DNA of 64,000 bases from assembly GCA_032358165.1 (NCBI GenBank), contig JAALGY010000049.1, positions 434,001 to 498,000 on the forward strand. Direction: 5' to 3'. The position numbers and the translations under genes are program-made. This stretch comes from Diplosphaera chodatii. Its lineage: Eukaryota; Chlorophyta; Trebouxiophyceae; Prasiolales; Stichococcaceae. Every line of letters starts with the position of its first letter. The first letter of the stretch is position 1. Positions 44,224 through 55,379 of the stretch are shown in pieces. The notes beneath the pieces are model-generated. The model had not been told where the DNA came from and made no database searches. It saw nothing but the letters and a program-made list of their open reading frames with translations.

Positions 44224-47200
44224 ATGGCCGGCAGCAAAGGTCGTGGCACTAACCAACCAAATACAGTTGAATACACAGGCTTTGCTGTAGACTACTGGCA
44301 CGGCAGGGCAGACAAGGAGGAAGCCAAAGGGCGGCATGCAAAAGCCCTCGAATGGCGGCAGAGGGCAGACACTTTTAGATCAGACTATGAGCTTCGCACG
44401 GGCGGGCCAAAGTCAGCCTATGTCCCCGTGGGGTTGCTGTTGCAGAAGTCCAAGGCTGCAGCCGCGGCATATGATCCTGACAACGTCCATCGCTGGGAAG
44501 ATGCCCACCGCGACGGACACTGCATCGTGACCAAGCACAGGTGAAACGCTGGCCTCCCATGGAAGTGCAAGTAGACAAATACACTGCCTAAGCTATCGAC
44601 TCGCACGATGAATGGCACATGTCCGCTCCTATCGTGAGCGGTATTATTCAGGGTCCAAATCGTCAGAAGCGCATGCAACATCAGTGCCATTGCCAACATC
44701 GGGGATTCCCAATGCTGGAGATCTGGCCCTTTGAGGGCATCAAGGTACGCCTTGTGGTGCTGCCTTGAGGTGACATGTCAAGTAGCATCAACACTGGTCG
44801 GTTTGTTCATTGTCCAGGAGTTCAGGACGCCTCAATGCTGGGCATGCTCAATCTGGCTGCAGATGCAAGGTCGTATGCTCATGTATGATGACACATATCA
44901 GACAGCTATTGTGTGTCAGGCGAACCTGCTCAGGGTAGATACTGAGCTTGGTGCAGGCGCTTCGGAAGGTGGGGAACCCGCGGGCCATGCTGGGTTCACG
45001 CCTGTCGCTGTTGATCAAGGAGCACCCACAAGCCGAGAGAATCTGCAAAGCGGCATGCGAGGGCCTCGATTCACAAGCCTATGATCATGCAGGTGCATTG
45101 AGTTTCCCCCGCATATCAATCTCCATGCAACCTGGTAGGGGCTTCGAGCTACAAACTCTGCACGATGCTTTGCAGCTCTGAACCGTCAGGAGAGCCAGGT
45201 CAACTGTGTGCAAGGAAAACGTCTGGCGCTGACATCATGGCCTTGGGTGTTGGATGTAGTGGCGGAGCTGACCCGCGGCAACGTCACGCTGGAGGATGTG
45301 CTGGCCAACAAGGAGTACCTGCGCCGCTACTGGGAGGACGGCGAGTTCCTGGGTGCGCGATCACATATCCTGATGCCTCTGCTGGTTGCACAGCCATCCA
45401 AGCGTCAAAAGACCGCCATGTGGCACATACCACTTCCGTGTCAACAAGCATGGCTGACACGGGGGAGCAGCATGGGGTCTTCTTCCATCAGTGCTTGGTG
45501 CAGATAATGCCAAGGCAAGATGGTGACCGGCCCTTGTTTGTGACGTGGTATGTGAGATGGCTGCGATGCCATCACTGCCATTGCAGCATCAGTTGCTCTT
45601 GCTGACCGACCAAGTCGTCCTGCTATGCAGTCATCGCCTCCCGGCGGGACGCTATGCTGTCATGCGTGAGCGCCCCCTATCCTTTCAACACAGTCAAGTA
45701 CCTGACGGACAATGTCGACGACAAGCTGGCAGGGATGGACCAGCAGGAGAGGGCGTGGGCACAGACGCTTCAGGCTGTGTTCAAGGTGCCTTGCAACCCC
45801 TGCAAGGCAGTGTGCTGTTGCTCGAGAACACCTGGGAATCTGCTTGCCAAAACTCCATATAGGCCACCTGCAGTGCGGTTGTGAAGGGCGGCTGTTGGTT
45901 GTTTGATGACTCCAGTCACTTGCAGGTTGCAGGACGGATGATGTTACTGTTTCAATGCTGCCTATCAAAACAGGATCACCCCCGACTTCCTTGCAAGTTT
46001 CAATTTGCAGGCAATTGTTGCTGAGCCGGAGCACACAGTAGCATCGCTCCAGGCAATGATGATTACGCCCCCACCCGTGGCGCAGGAGGCCCCTGACCTG
46101 CCCAGCACCCCAGGTGTGCGCAGCCATGTGTTGAGGCATCAGCTGGTGTGCGGGCAAGGCTGGGCATTGTGCTGCAGCTGGCCGGCTGCGGGGCTATGCC
46201 TGCTGCACCTTGACTTACATGTTGCACAGTGGGCAGCACCATGACATGCCTGACACAACGTCTCAATCTTCTGTGGTCTGTGTCTGCCCCATCAGTCCGG
46301 CGGCCGCTGGCTGGCGAGGAGGGTGACCTGTCGCCGTACATTGCGAGCCCCGGCGTGCACACTGCACTGGAGCAGGCTGCCACTGCTGGCGTGGACGTTC
46401 CGCTGCAGCCAATGTTCGGTGTGTGCTTGGCATTGGTTTCCCAGCAGTGGCCATGGCCATGTTCGTTGTCAAACTGCATAGCAATGTAAGCCTTCAATGG
46501 TCCTGCATCATTGAGTAAGTGCTGGCACCTCGATGCACTGTGTGGGCACACTGTTGCATGCATGTCCTCGTGCTGGATGCCATCCTGTAGCTAGGCAATG
46601 GTCAACTGCTTATCATAACGACAGTCAGGAGGCGCTATGGACCCACGACTTGCTGATCTGCCACAGGCATCAGCAAAGCGGCGGCAGATGCAGCAACGCC
46701 AACGAAGACGCCGGTGGCGGCAGCGAAGGGCGAGGGCGTAGAGCCTGGCACCAAAGGTACGGGAACGTCTACTGCCTAGGCAACAACACATGCGCCCAGT
46801 GGCCTGTCCTACACGGGGCGCGCTGCTGCAGCGCCTCTCGTTGCAACTGTCTGTCCCTCCGGCCTATAACCCACAATGCGCATCTGGAAAGCCTTTGGGA
46901 AGGGGCTCTGCTGGATGAGTTTGGGAGTTCAGGTGTCTGCCAACAGCAAGCTGCCCAGTTTGCTTACCATGTTGCACTGATGTGACCTCAGCATGCACTG
47001 CAGGATCACCGCGCCGGCTGGCATTCGGAGGCCCATCGACCGGCCACCCCGCGGCACGGACTGAGACGTGGGCGTCGCCACAGCGGGCCACGCCGTCCCG
47101 GACGCCGCCGCGTAAGACACTGAAGAGGGCGGCCGCATCGCCGGCAGCCGCACCAGCGGCAGCTCCGCCAGCGGCGGCTGCGCCCACGGCAGCCGCGCGT

Positions 47201-47774
47201 TCTGTGCCGTCTGGGACCATCACTGCCTGGTATGCACATGCTGTATGTGCAAGGAGGCTGCTTGCGTAGGAAAGCCAAATCTGAAGGCTGCCCCCCAGCT
47301 CATACTAAACCTTGGATGTGCTGTGACCCCTTACCTTACTTCATATGTGCAGTATCCACATGGTTGCTTGTCTACCCCTCGTGAAAAACTGCCAACACTT
47401 TGCAGCCTGACATCATGCGTGCCAACACCCAGGGTGCTGTGAAGCGCAGGTTCCGACCTGCAGGCGGCGGCGCCCAGGGTGCCATGGCCCCAGCGGGCGC
47501 TGCCGGGCGAGGCGGAGGCGGTGCGGCAGGGCCAGGGGCGCGCCAGCGCAAGCGGGTCCATTCGCCAGTCAAGTACGCTCTCGCATCCATGCGGCTGCAC
47601 GTCATCATGACGGGTAGACTTCCAGCATTGAAGCAGTCGGTGCACCGTGATGGGTCCTACCTTGACAATCAAGGGCTGTGCAGTCTTCTAACATGGGATG
47701 TTTGGTATGCTGCAACGAGCAGGATGAAGACTCTCAGCCATTTCTTTACAACAAAGAAGCTGGGGAAGGAGTGA
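44224..47774 (+). CDS. 568-residue protein of unknown function
   Basis: Eleven exons, join(44224..44540, 44652..44744, 44818..44869, 44957..45092, 45260..45352, 45694..45785, 46011..46113, 46296..46418, 46667..46756, 47004..47242, 47406..47774), keep phase throughout. Exons 2 and 3 give unconvincing protein and may be wrong. Exon 1 (105 residues) is charged and helical (DYWHGRADKEEAKGRHAKAL). Exons 4-6 look folded: GNPRAMLGSRLSLLIKEHP, GNVTLEDVLANKEYLRRYWE, VDDKLAGMDQQERAWAQTL. Exons 7-11 are low-complexity, Ala/Pro/Thr-rich and basic (TPTKTPVAAAKGEG, RTPPRKTLKRAAAS, GARQRKRVHSPVKYALASM), suggesting a nuclear or nucleic-acid-associated tail. I do not recognise the family. Confidence 0.5.
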
Positions 47775-48258
47775 CATTCTGGACCGCGCCTGTTGATGGG
47801 TGCCGCTCCGTTGCAAATGGCAAGCAATGAGCTCGAGCACAACTAGCCTTCTGTGGGCTCTGTTTGGCCCGTCATCCGCACTAGCTAGATGTAGCAGGTC
47901 TGCTGTGTGCAGTTATTATGTTTTGGCACATGAGCACTCCATATGTGAATGAAGGAACCAACGGACTTCGATGCTCTAGACAGTGCGACCGTCCAATTCC
48001 AGCAGCTGCTGAAGCCTTCCATTGGCCCGCCAGGCAATAAACGGCGGCCGTCCAAGGATCCATGCGTCCAGAATCAACATGCAGGACATTGCAAGCATCT
48101 GAGACGCTGTGCATCTGACTTGAGACCCTTTCATCAATCTGAAGCGTTCACCAGTCCGTAGACTTGCGTACTGAGCAACATATAGCAACGAACGATGGGC
48201 CGCGGCAGAGCACTTTTATGTGAGGCGTGCTTCCGCTGAATACCACATCCCGTGAGAC
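47775..48258. other. intergenic with one possible exon
   Basis: An ATG-initiated frame at 47949-48161 encodes 70 residues (MKEPTDFDALDSATVQFQQL, then basic RRPSK). It could be an upstream exon of the next gene or a separate small ORF, but no donor links it in phase. Confidence 0.3.
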
Positions 48259-51200
48259 ATGGACGGTGTGCAAGACATCGTACAAAGGGTCAGCAGGTTG
48301 CTTGATGTGCAGCAACTGCGGGCACAGCTTCAGGATATGCTACAGTCGTGCACCCGACAGCCGCCGCATGTGACCTTGCTGGAGGCGTGCTTGAGCGGCA
48401 CCAAGAGGCAAGTTGCAAGGCGTGCATGCCGTAGAGTGATGTACACTCGAGTACAATGTGATATGCTTGTGCGACTGCGCAACAGGCAGGGAGCAGAGCA
48501 TACAAGATGCGATTGCACCTGCACCAGGCGGTCACTTATTGGTGACCAAATGGATGCGATTCTGCGGGGCACATCCGATGAAGCGGCCAGCTCTTATGGC
48601 AACCTCCTCGCCGGCCTCCTGCTTCTGCTACACCTGTGCAGCCCAGGCCGCTACGGCGCCGACACAGCCGCAGCAGCGTGTGCAGCCTTTGTCGCAGCTG
48701 TGCACGGCGAAAGCAGTGTTGACCTCGAGATCGGCTCAGGCGAGGTTGGCAGCCTTGCAGCCGACATAGCCAGATTCCATGGGAGCATATTCAGCGAGGC
48801 CCTAGAACACGAGGGGTGTGTGGCGAGGCTTGCGCAGTACAGCCCAGATGCGGCCGCGGTGCTGCTCGCTGCGGCATGCTTCGACAGTGACACGGATACA
48901 GGTCACCTGTCGCAGCGGCGTGCCCAGCCGCACGCAAAGCTGGTTGATGCCTTCCTACCGGCCGCTGTGCAGGTTGGTCCTTCCACCTGACACAACCTGA
49001 ATTAGAACCCCCAAGCATCCTCCTCCTCGTCCCCTCCTCCTCCTCTCGGGCGCACGCATGTTGAGTTGTGTTATGCACAACGTTGTAGCACTGTGCGCGT
49101 GACTGGCAATAAGTGTGCCAATGAGGCGAATGAAACTATGTCATAAGACATAAGTATCCTGAGCTGACGCACACCCTGCTGCAGGTAGGTGCAGCACTGT
49201 GTGAATATCTTCAATTCGTTTCATGCCTGGCATGTATGTAGGCGGCTTTGGAGGCTGCAAGCTGGCCGGCCCCGCGGAGCATCACATACCAAAACCGCCT
49301 GCAAACTGCGGCCGGCTTGTTGAGGGTCGCCGCTGCTGACGGGCGCTGCATGGGCGCCAACATAGTACTGCGGACGGCAGTACGCCTGCAAGCTGCTTGC
49401 TTAGCATCTCGGCCTGGTGCAGCCAGCGGCTGCAATGACAGGAGCACCAGTGCAGCAGGGGCCGCAACCACAGGGCAGCTTTGCGAGCGGCTGGGCCGTT
49501 TGAGGGTGGCAATGCACGATGCATCGGCAGTGGCGTTTGATGCAGCGCGTCCGCCGCTACAGCGGCAGCCCAGAAGCCAGGTGGGATCAGGCATGCATGG
49601 CCGAATGGGATGTTGAGATCATCATCTCCTGTGTCTTTGAATTGGACCTTGCCAGCCGCCTAGTGTCACTTGATGCACGGCACTGCAGTCTTATGGGTAT
49701 GGTGCATACTCCCTGCCATGTAGCGCTGTGCTGCAACACAATTAAAACAGCGTGATAAGCACGATGTCGCACTTGTCGCACAGGCGTCTGTTGTGGAGCG
49801 ACGGCAAGCTGGGGGGCTGGCCCTCGTGGCAGTCCTGCGACTGTGCCGCTGGGAGTGCGAGCGGCTGCAAGGTTGCAGCCCCGTGCATCGCTTCCTCGAG
49901 GAGCAGCATTCTGGCTTGATTGCGCTGCTCGTCGAGGCAACAGGAAGCGCCGGCAGCGGCGGCAGCGGCGGCAGCAGCAACGCTTCCTTATGTGCTGCCG
50001 CCGTGGCTGCGGCCGGCCAGCTGGAGGTGCTCCGGTGCGCCTCCGGGTTTGCCACCCTCCTGGCTACAGCCACAGCGCAAGATGAACCCGACAAGGCATC
50101 AGTGTCCCTGGCAGCCGCTGCACGGGCGCTGCACCTCACATGCGGCGGATACGGCCCCAGCTGTGTTGATGGCAACGTTGGGTACACGGCTAGCACCAGC
50201 TCCAACAGAGGCGGCGGCAGCGGTGGACTGAGCAGCCCCGGCCCAATCACCCTGCAGCACTTGCACGCGCCGCAAGGATCAGTGTTGCTGCGCACAAGGG
50301 TGGCGGCGCCTGCCGCTGTGCTCACAGTTGCTGCCCGCTGGTTCAGCAGGGACGACAACTGCACCGGGCCACTTGCCTGGATGCTGCAGCCTGAGGTGCA
50401 CTATGTGCATGATTAGCTTGCCAAGCGCTGCACTCATGAAGCCGCAAGACACTTGTATGTGTACCTTCAACATGCCAGCCACCTGCCTGTGAACTGGATT
50501 CTATTATTTGCACATATGCCAGCCGGGCATCAGGCGGCGCACACACACTTGTTGTGATCATGGTCGGACACAACATGCAATGTGCTTTGCATGCATACGC
50601 TGACACCACACTGCTGGCGCCCGCAGGCGCAGGACGAGCAGACGGCCGATTGTGTGCGTGCCATCGTGCAGATGGTGCGTGACATGGCAGCGCTGCTGTC
50701 GGCGTCAGTGCTGCAGCTGGCGGGGGGCGTCGGCTCCAGCAAGGCTGCAGCAGAGGAAGTGCTGCAGGCAAGTGTCTCGATGCTTATCTTGGTGCATCTA
50801 TCTACTGGAAACATCAATCTGAATTGGAAGGGTGCGAACCAAAGTTGTCCTCCGCTGCTAGTGGAAGCCAGTGCACCATCTGAGGACATGATGTGTGAAC
50901 CGTCACCATTTACCAGACAACTTGCTGTACGGCTGGCTGTGCATAGGCAAACTACCCACGTTGGTGTTGCAGGTGCTGACCTCAAGCAATGCGCTGGAGG
51001 CGCTGCGCGACACGCTGCAGCTGCCGCCTCGACTGACACATGTATCACCAGCACCCTGCTCGCATGAGGCCAGCCAGCAGCATCAGCAGCAGGAGCTGCT
51101 GCAGGAGCTGGTGCGCACCTTGCACCTCTGCCACAACAGCTTGTCTATGTGTCAGAAACCATCAACAAGTCCTGGACACCAGGACTCCTCCTGGTGTCCA

Positions 51201-53154
51201 ATGAGGAAATCAGGGGTTGCACATTTTAGCGACATGTAAATGTGTTATGCACACACTAAAGCAACGCCGTTGCTTGAGACAGCCCTACGCTATGTTGTCC
51301 TTTCCCTGAGCTAAGCTTAGTGCAACTGCAGAAGCCTTCGAGCAGCTGCGGTCTGGTGTTCCAGGCGCTGGTGGCGGTGGTGGCTGTTGGGGAGCTGGCC
51401 ATCAGCAGTCCGCCGCTGGCTGCCACGCCTGCGCAGTCGGTCGCAATTGGGACACCATCTGCATTGCAGTCTACACCAGTGGCAATGAGTGTTGATAGTG
51501 CAGCAGCTGAGGCGGCAGCAATGCTGGGGCCACGGCCTGTTAGCGGTGCAGTAGTACCGACAGCACCAATGGCGGCAGCAAGCAGTGAGTCTACATCTGC
51601 ACCGGCAGCTGGAGCAGCGGCCGCAGCACTAGCCACCCTCAGTGACATGGACTCGCCACCCGAGCAGCAGGCAGTACCTACAAATGGGCTTGTGCCACCA
51701 GCTGTCCAGCTCCCGCTGGAGCAGCTACTAATGCAGCAGATGCGCTGCTGCATCGCGCTGGGGTCCTATGCACAACGTGCCGTCAAGGGCATCCCCGAGG
51801 TGGAGCACGAGCAACGTTGCCATGCAGCCGCCAGGAGTGGCGCCAAGGCGGCAAGCGGCGGACAGCGCAGGGAACGCAGGACGGCGGAGGCAGCGGCTGG
51901 GCGGCTGCTGGTGACGGCTGTGGACAGCATGGCGGGGGTGACGGCGGTGGTGGGGACTGCGGCGGCGGCGGCAACTGCTCAAGGGAACTCGCCCGCTCGC
52001 GACGCCGCAGCGGCGCAAACGCCAGCTATCGTAGTCAACCCTGAGATGACGTCCCTGCTGCAGAAGGGCGCCAAGCTGGCGATCTTTGCGTGCCTCCGCG
52101 CCGGGCGCATGCCTGACGTCACTGCAGCCCTGATCGAGGTGATGTTATCCCTACCTTGCAGGACCTGGGGTTGCGAATACTTGCAACCGAGATGCCCAAC
52201 CTGCGTTACCTCGGAAAGCACGCATATGTGTGTGTCATTGACTACAGGGCGGCTGCGTCATCTTGGCTGGCGCGGCAGTGGCGGACCGTCCTCACTGTGC
52301 GAGATACTATGGATTGTGGGAAGACACCCCTGGCGAACTGCAGGAGCTCCTGAGCCCTGCACAAGCCCGGCGCCTAGCACCGGTGTTCCGCCAGGTGCCC
52401 ACATTCTACTCCGTTCCGCTCATGCGCAGTGTCTGTCATCCAAGCAGCGGATATGAGATGGAAGGCGTCTGCTGCAAGAAGCAGAGCGAGCCATGCGTTC
52501 AAGCAGACATGGCCCCAACGATGCATGCATCTCAACGAGCACACTGCAGCTGAGCCAACACAAAACTGTGCTTGATCTCTTCCCGAGCACCGCCACCCAC
52601 CTAATGGTAGTGCAACATCATCATGCGTGCAGGTCGACGAGGCGCTGGAGGGAACCCTCAGCTGCATTGTGACCCGAGCCGCTGACTTCCCCGCGCAGCA
52701 GGCGGCGGCACCAACCAAAAGGGGCGGTGGAGCAGGGGCCATCAATGCTACCACCACTGACACTTCTACTGCTGCAGTCGCCGCTGCTGATGCGGCAATG
52801 GCAGCCTTGTTGAAGGCAAGGCTTTGCCCCAGGGTCTCGTTTTATAATTTGGTACGAAGCACACCGCGCAGCTAGTGGACTTGCAGATGCCGTCCTTTAT
52901 GCGGGTGCTGAGTGATTGGAGTATGGACCGCACCCACTAAGACTCGGCGGATCTGTGCTAGGGTCTGGCCACCGCCAGTCGTGTTCTGCATGCAGGAGGA
53001 GGAGGAGGCTACCGCGGCAGCAAGCGCCACAGGGCCGCGCAGCGGCGGCTCAAAGGTTCAGCAGCCAGCAAGCGCCAGTAAGGCTGCAAAGCGTGCAAGG
53101 CAGAAGGCTGCCAGGGCCGCCGCCGCCTCTGGAGGCACTGGGGAGTCTGCGTAG
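48259..53154 (+). CDS. large Ala/Leu-rich helical protein, unknown function
   Basis: Ten exons, join(48259..48407, 48528..48972, 49242..49580, 49784..50395, 50627..50767, 50973..51110, 51332..52138, 52248..52394, 52633..52851, 52996..53154), give about 1051 residues in phase; exon 9 could end at 52815. The first and fifth introns appear to begin with GC in a strong AG|GCAAGT context. The N-terminus (VQRVSRLLDVQQLRAQLQDM) and later parts (NLLAGLLLLLHLC, IAVLRLCRWECERL-like segments, VFQALVAVVAVGELA) are rich in amphipathic helices, as in ARM/HEAT solenoids. Low-complexity inserts rich in Gly/Ser and Ala separate them. The C-terminus is acidic, then Lys/Arg/Ala-rich (KAAKRARQKAARAAAA). A scaffold role is inferred; family not recognised. 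Confidence 0.6.
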
Positions 53155-54270
53155 AGCCCGGGACACGGCTTTTGATGTTGTTGCTACTGGTAATAGATCT
53201 TGTGGCATCCCTCCAGCTGTGGTGGGGTGCAGCTGCCGCAAATCAAACTCTGATGTGAAGCTCTACTGAGGAATCATGCCACCTACCCAGTGTTGCTGCA
53301 ATTGTGCAAGCTTGAACCCTGAGTCTGCTGCTTTGGTTGCTACTGGAATGGGGTGTAGGGGCGTGCATGAAGCCTCTGTATATGACGAGGGTCGTGTGCA
53401 AGCAGTATAGAACGCCGCCAGGGCAGGTTGCAATTTTGTGAATCAAAAGAGTACGGATGGCGCCGTGGACCAACCACACACCAGAAGCGCCGTGACTGTC
53501 CAACCGCACAGAGTTGCATTGTACAAACTCATGCTTACCGACGAAAGCTCAGACAATCTAGCTTTGTTATACCTGCGCTTGCCTTGGCTAGTCGCCCTCA
53601 ATTAGATTAACACCACATTCAAGCTGGTCTCCTATGCTGTATACTAGCTACCGGTGCACGAGCATCGTGCAGCTGGCAGCACCACTGCTTCTCACATCCA
53701 GTTCCCCATGATTCCTAGGTGATGTGTCAGACACAGATGATGCTAACACGGTCTGCCGCAACAAATGCTGCTGTCCGTCTGCTGTCGCCGCTGCCGCTGC
53801 ACACCGCTCACATGTTTTGCACTGCCATGAAGGCGGCTCCTGTTCAGCCGTGCAACCGTTTCCAGGTCTAACGTCAGGTCAGCAGCACTCTCTGACCCAA
53901 CTCTGGTGCGACTGGTATGGCCTCCATCTGCTGCCACACAGCACGCCAGTAGCCACGTACTGCAGTCCTGCATCAGGACAGTTTGAAGTCTCCACAATCT
54001 CGCCACTCGAACAGTTGCACTGCATGCACATAAGCAGATGCTGATGTCCTGGTGGCTGAGAGCTGGGTGTCGCAGCCTGGGTGCAGCAGGACACTGCAAA
54101 GGGAACAAGCACCTGGCATGGCCTCTCCCGCCTGCACGCAGGGGGTGTCGACCCTGCTGCTGCTGCTGCTTCTTCCCTGTTCGAGGCTCAATTCTGCATG
54201 GGACACAAGCAAGTCTGGGACGGCAAACACGCTGCACAGCTCATGCGCTGCTTCTAGCAGCAGCTCTCGT
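53155..54270. other. intergenic / unresolved
   Basis: Follows the stop codon of the large helical protein. Cys- and His-rich frames near 53724-54044 (plus) and 53743-54237 (minus) overlap each other, so at most one is real. No splice-supported model could be built. Confidence 0.3.
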
Positions 54271-54903
54271 CATGAATGACTGTGGGCGACTGGCCTGTTG
54301 CTCACCCTTCAGGAACATAGTAACGATCATGGACTCTGCTGTTCCCCACTCGCAGTGTGCCACCTACACAAACGTAGCACCGAAGCATGGTCGGCTGGCC
54401 ATGGAGACGGTCGTGTCCTGGATTCAACAGCAGTTGTCCGTAACAGCAGATAGCCATTGAGTCCAGGCTCTCACCTACACGACTCCAAGACCATGATCTC
54501 GCTGCTCACGTGTGTCAATGAGCGGGCAGGTGGCGCCCCTGCACGTAGCATGGCACTGCTGACCGACCCACACCTGTTCAACTCAGGAGCTGTTGACCAG
54601 AGCTCACACAACAGCAGGTCAGGCTCCCACCTGCCCAACTGGCAGACCAGAAATCTGCCGTCCTTGTATCCTCGGCAGCGTGCGCCTGACACCCCTGCAT
54701 GTGCGAGAACACTGCTGACCGGCCTGCTCACCATCCCAGGGCAAGGTCCACATTGCAACAACATATCTGCAGGGCACTGTCTATGCCTACAGAACGTGCA
54801 AGCAACTGCATATGGATGAGGACACCTGCATGTAGGGCATCGAGACAGTCGTGCTGCCCAACAGGCACCTGCATGCACAGTTGGCCAGCGTCGTCGTGCC
54901 TTA
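54271..54903 (+). other. exon-like pieces of an unrecognised gene
   Basis: A frame from ATG 54271 to the stop at 54460 contains SQCATYTNVAPKHGRLAMET and SWIQQQL. A second piece near 54740-54830 reads GKVHIATTYLQGTVYAYRTC, and a third at 54838-54903 reads GIETVVLPNRHLHAQL before a stop. They look more protein-like than their surroundings but could not be joined in phase. Confidence 0.25.
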
Positions 54904-55379
54904 GGCTGCATGGTTCCGCATCGTCTTTGGGCCAAACAAACCCTGTCGCGCACCGCCATTTCTTGGCGGATGCATCGCCGCTGTCAGCCCGCCAACACGC
55001 GATGTGCCGTCGTGGATCAGGTATGCTGCACAGTGAGCATCCTCACGATCGGGCTCTGACTGTGCACAAGGTCGGAGCTGCTTAATTTTGGCACAAACAT
55101 GGCCAAGCGGCGAGGAGCATGAGACGTGCTCACGATGGCCCACGGCAGGCAGCACGCAACTGCACCGTGCAGCGCCGTAGACAGACACGCTGACCAGTGG
55201 CCACCTATGGAGACTAGGCATTGGGTCAATGCGACGCTGCTGATATGCTGGCCGGCCCAAGGGCCTTGGCTGATGCGCTGCAGCACTAAAGCACACCACG
55301 CAGCACGAGGCACGCTAGCCGACATGTGCGCCCCGCAGAAGGACCTGCTGGTGCGTCCTGTTGCACTAACTTAGGCACT

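Noticed and set aside
52139..52247. Two ultra-short introns of 23 and 20 nt flanking a 66-nt exon in the large helical protein gene.
   Set aside because: A single 109-nt GT-AG intron from 52139 to 52247 joins the flanking exons in the same phase and has normal length. The supposed exon between is probably intronic.
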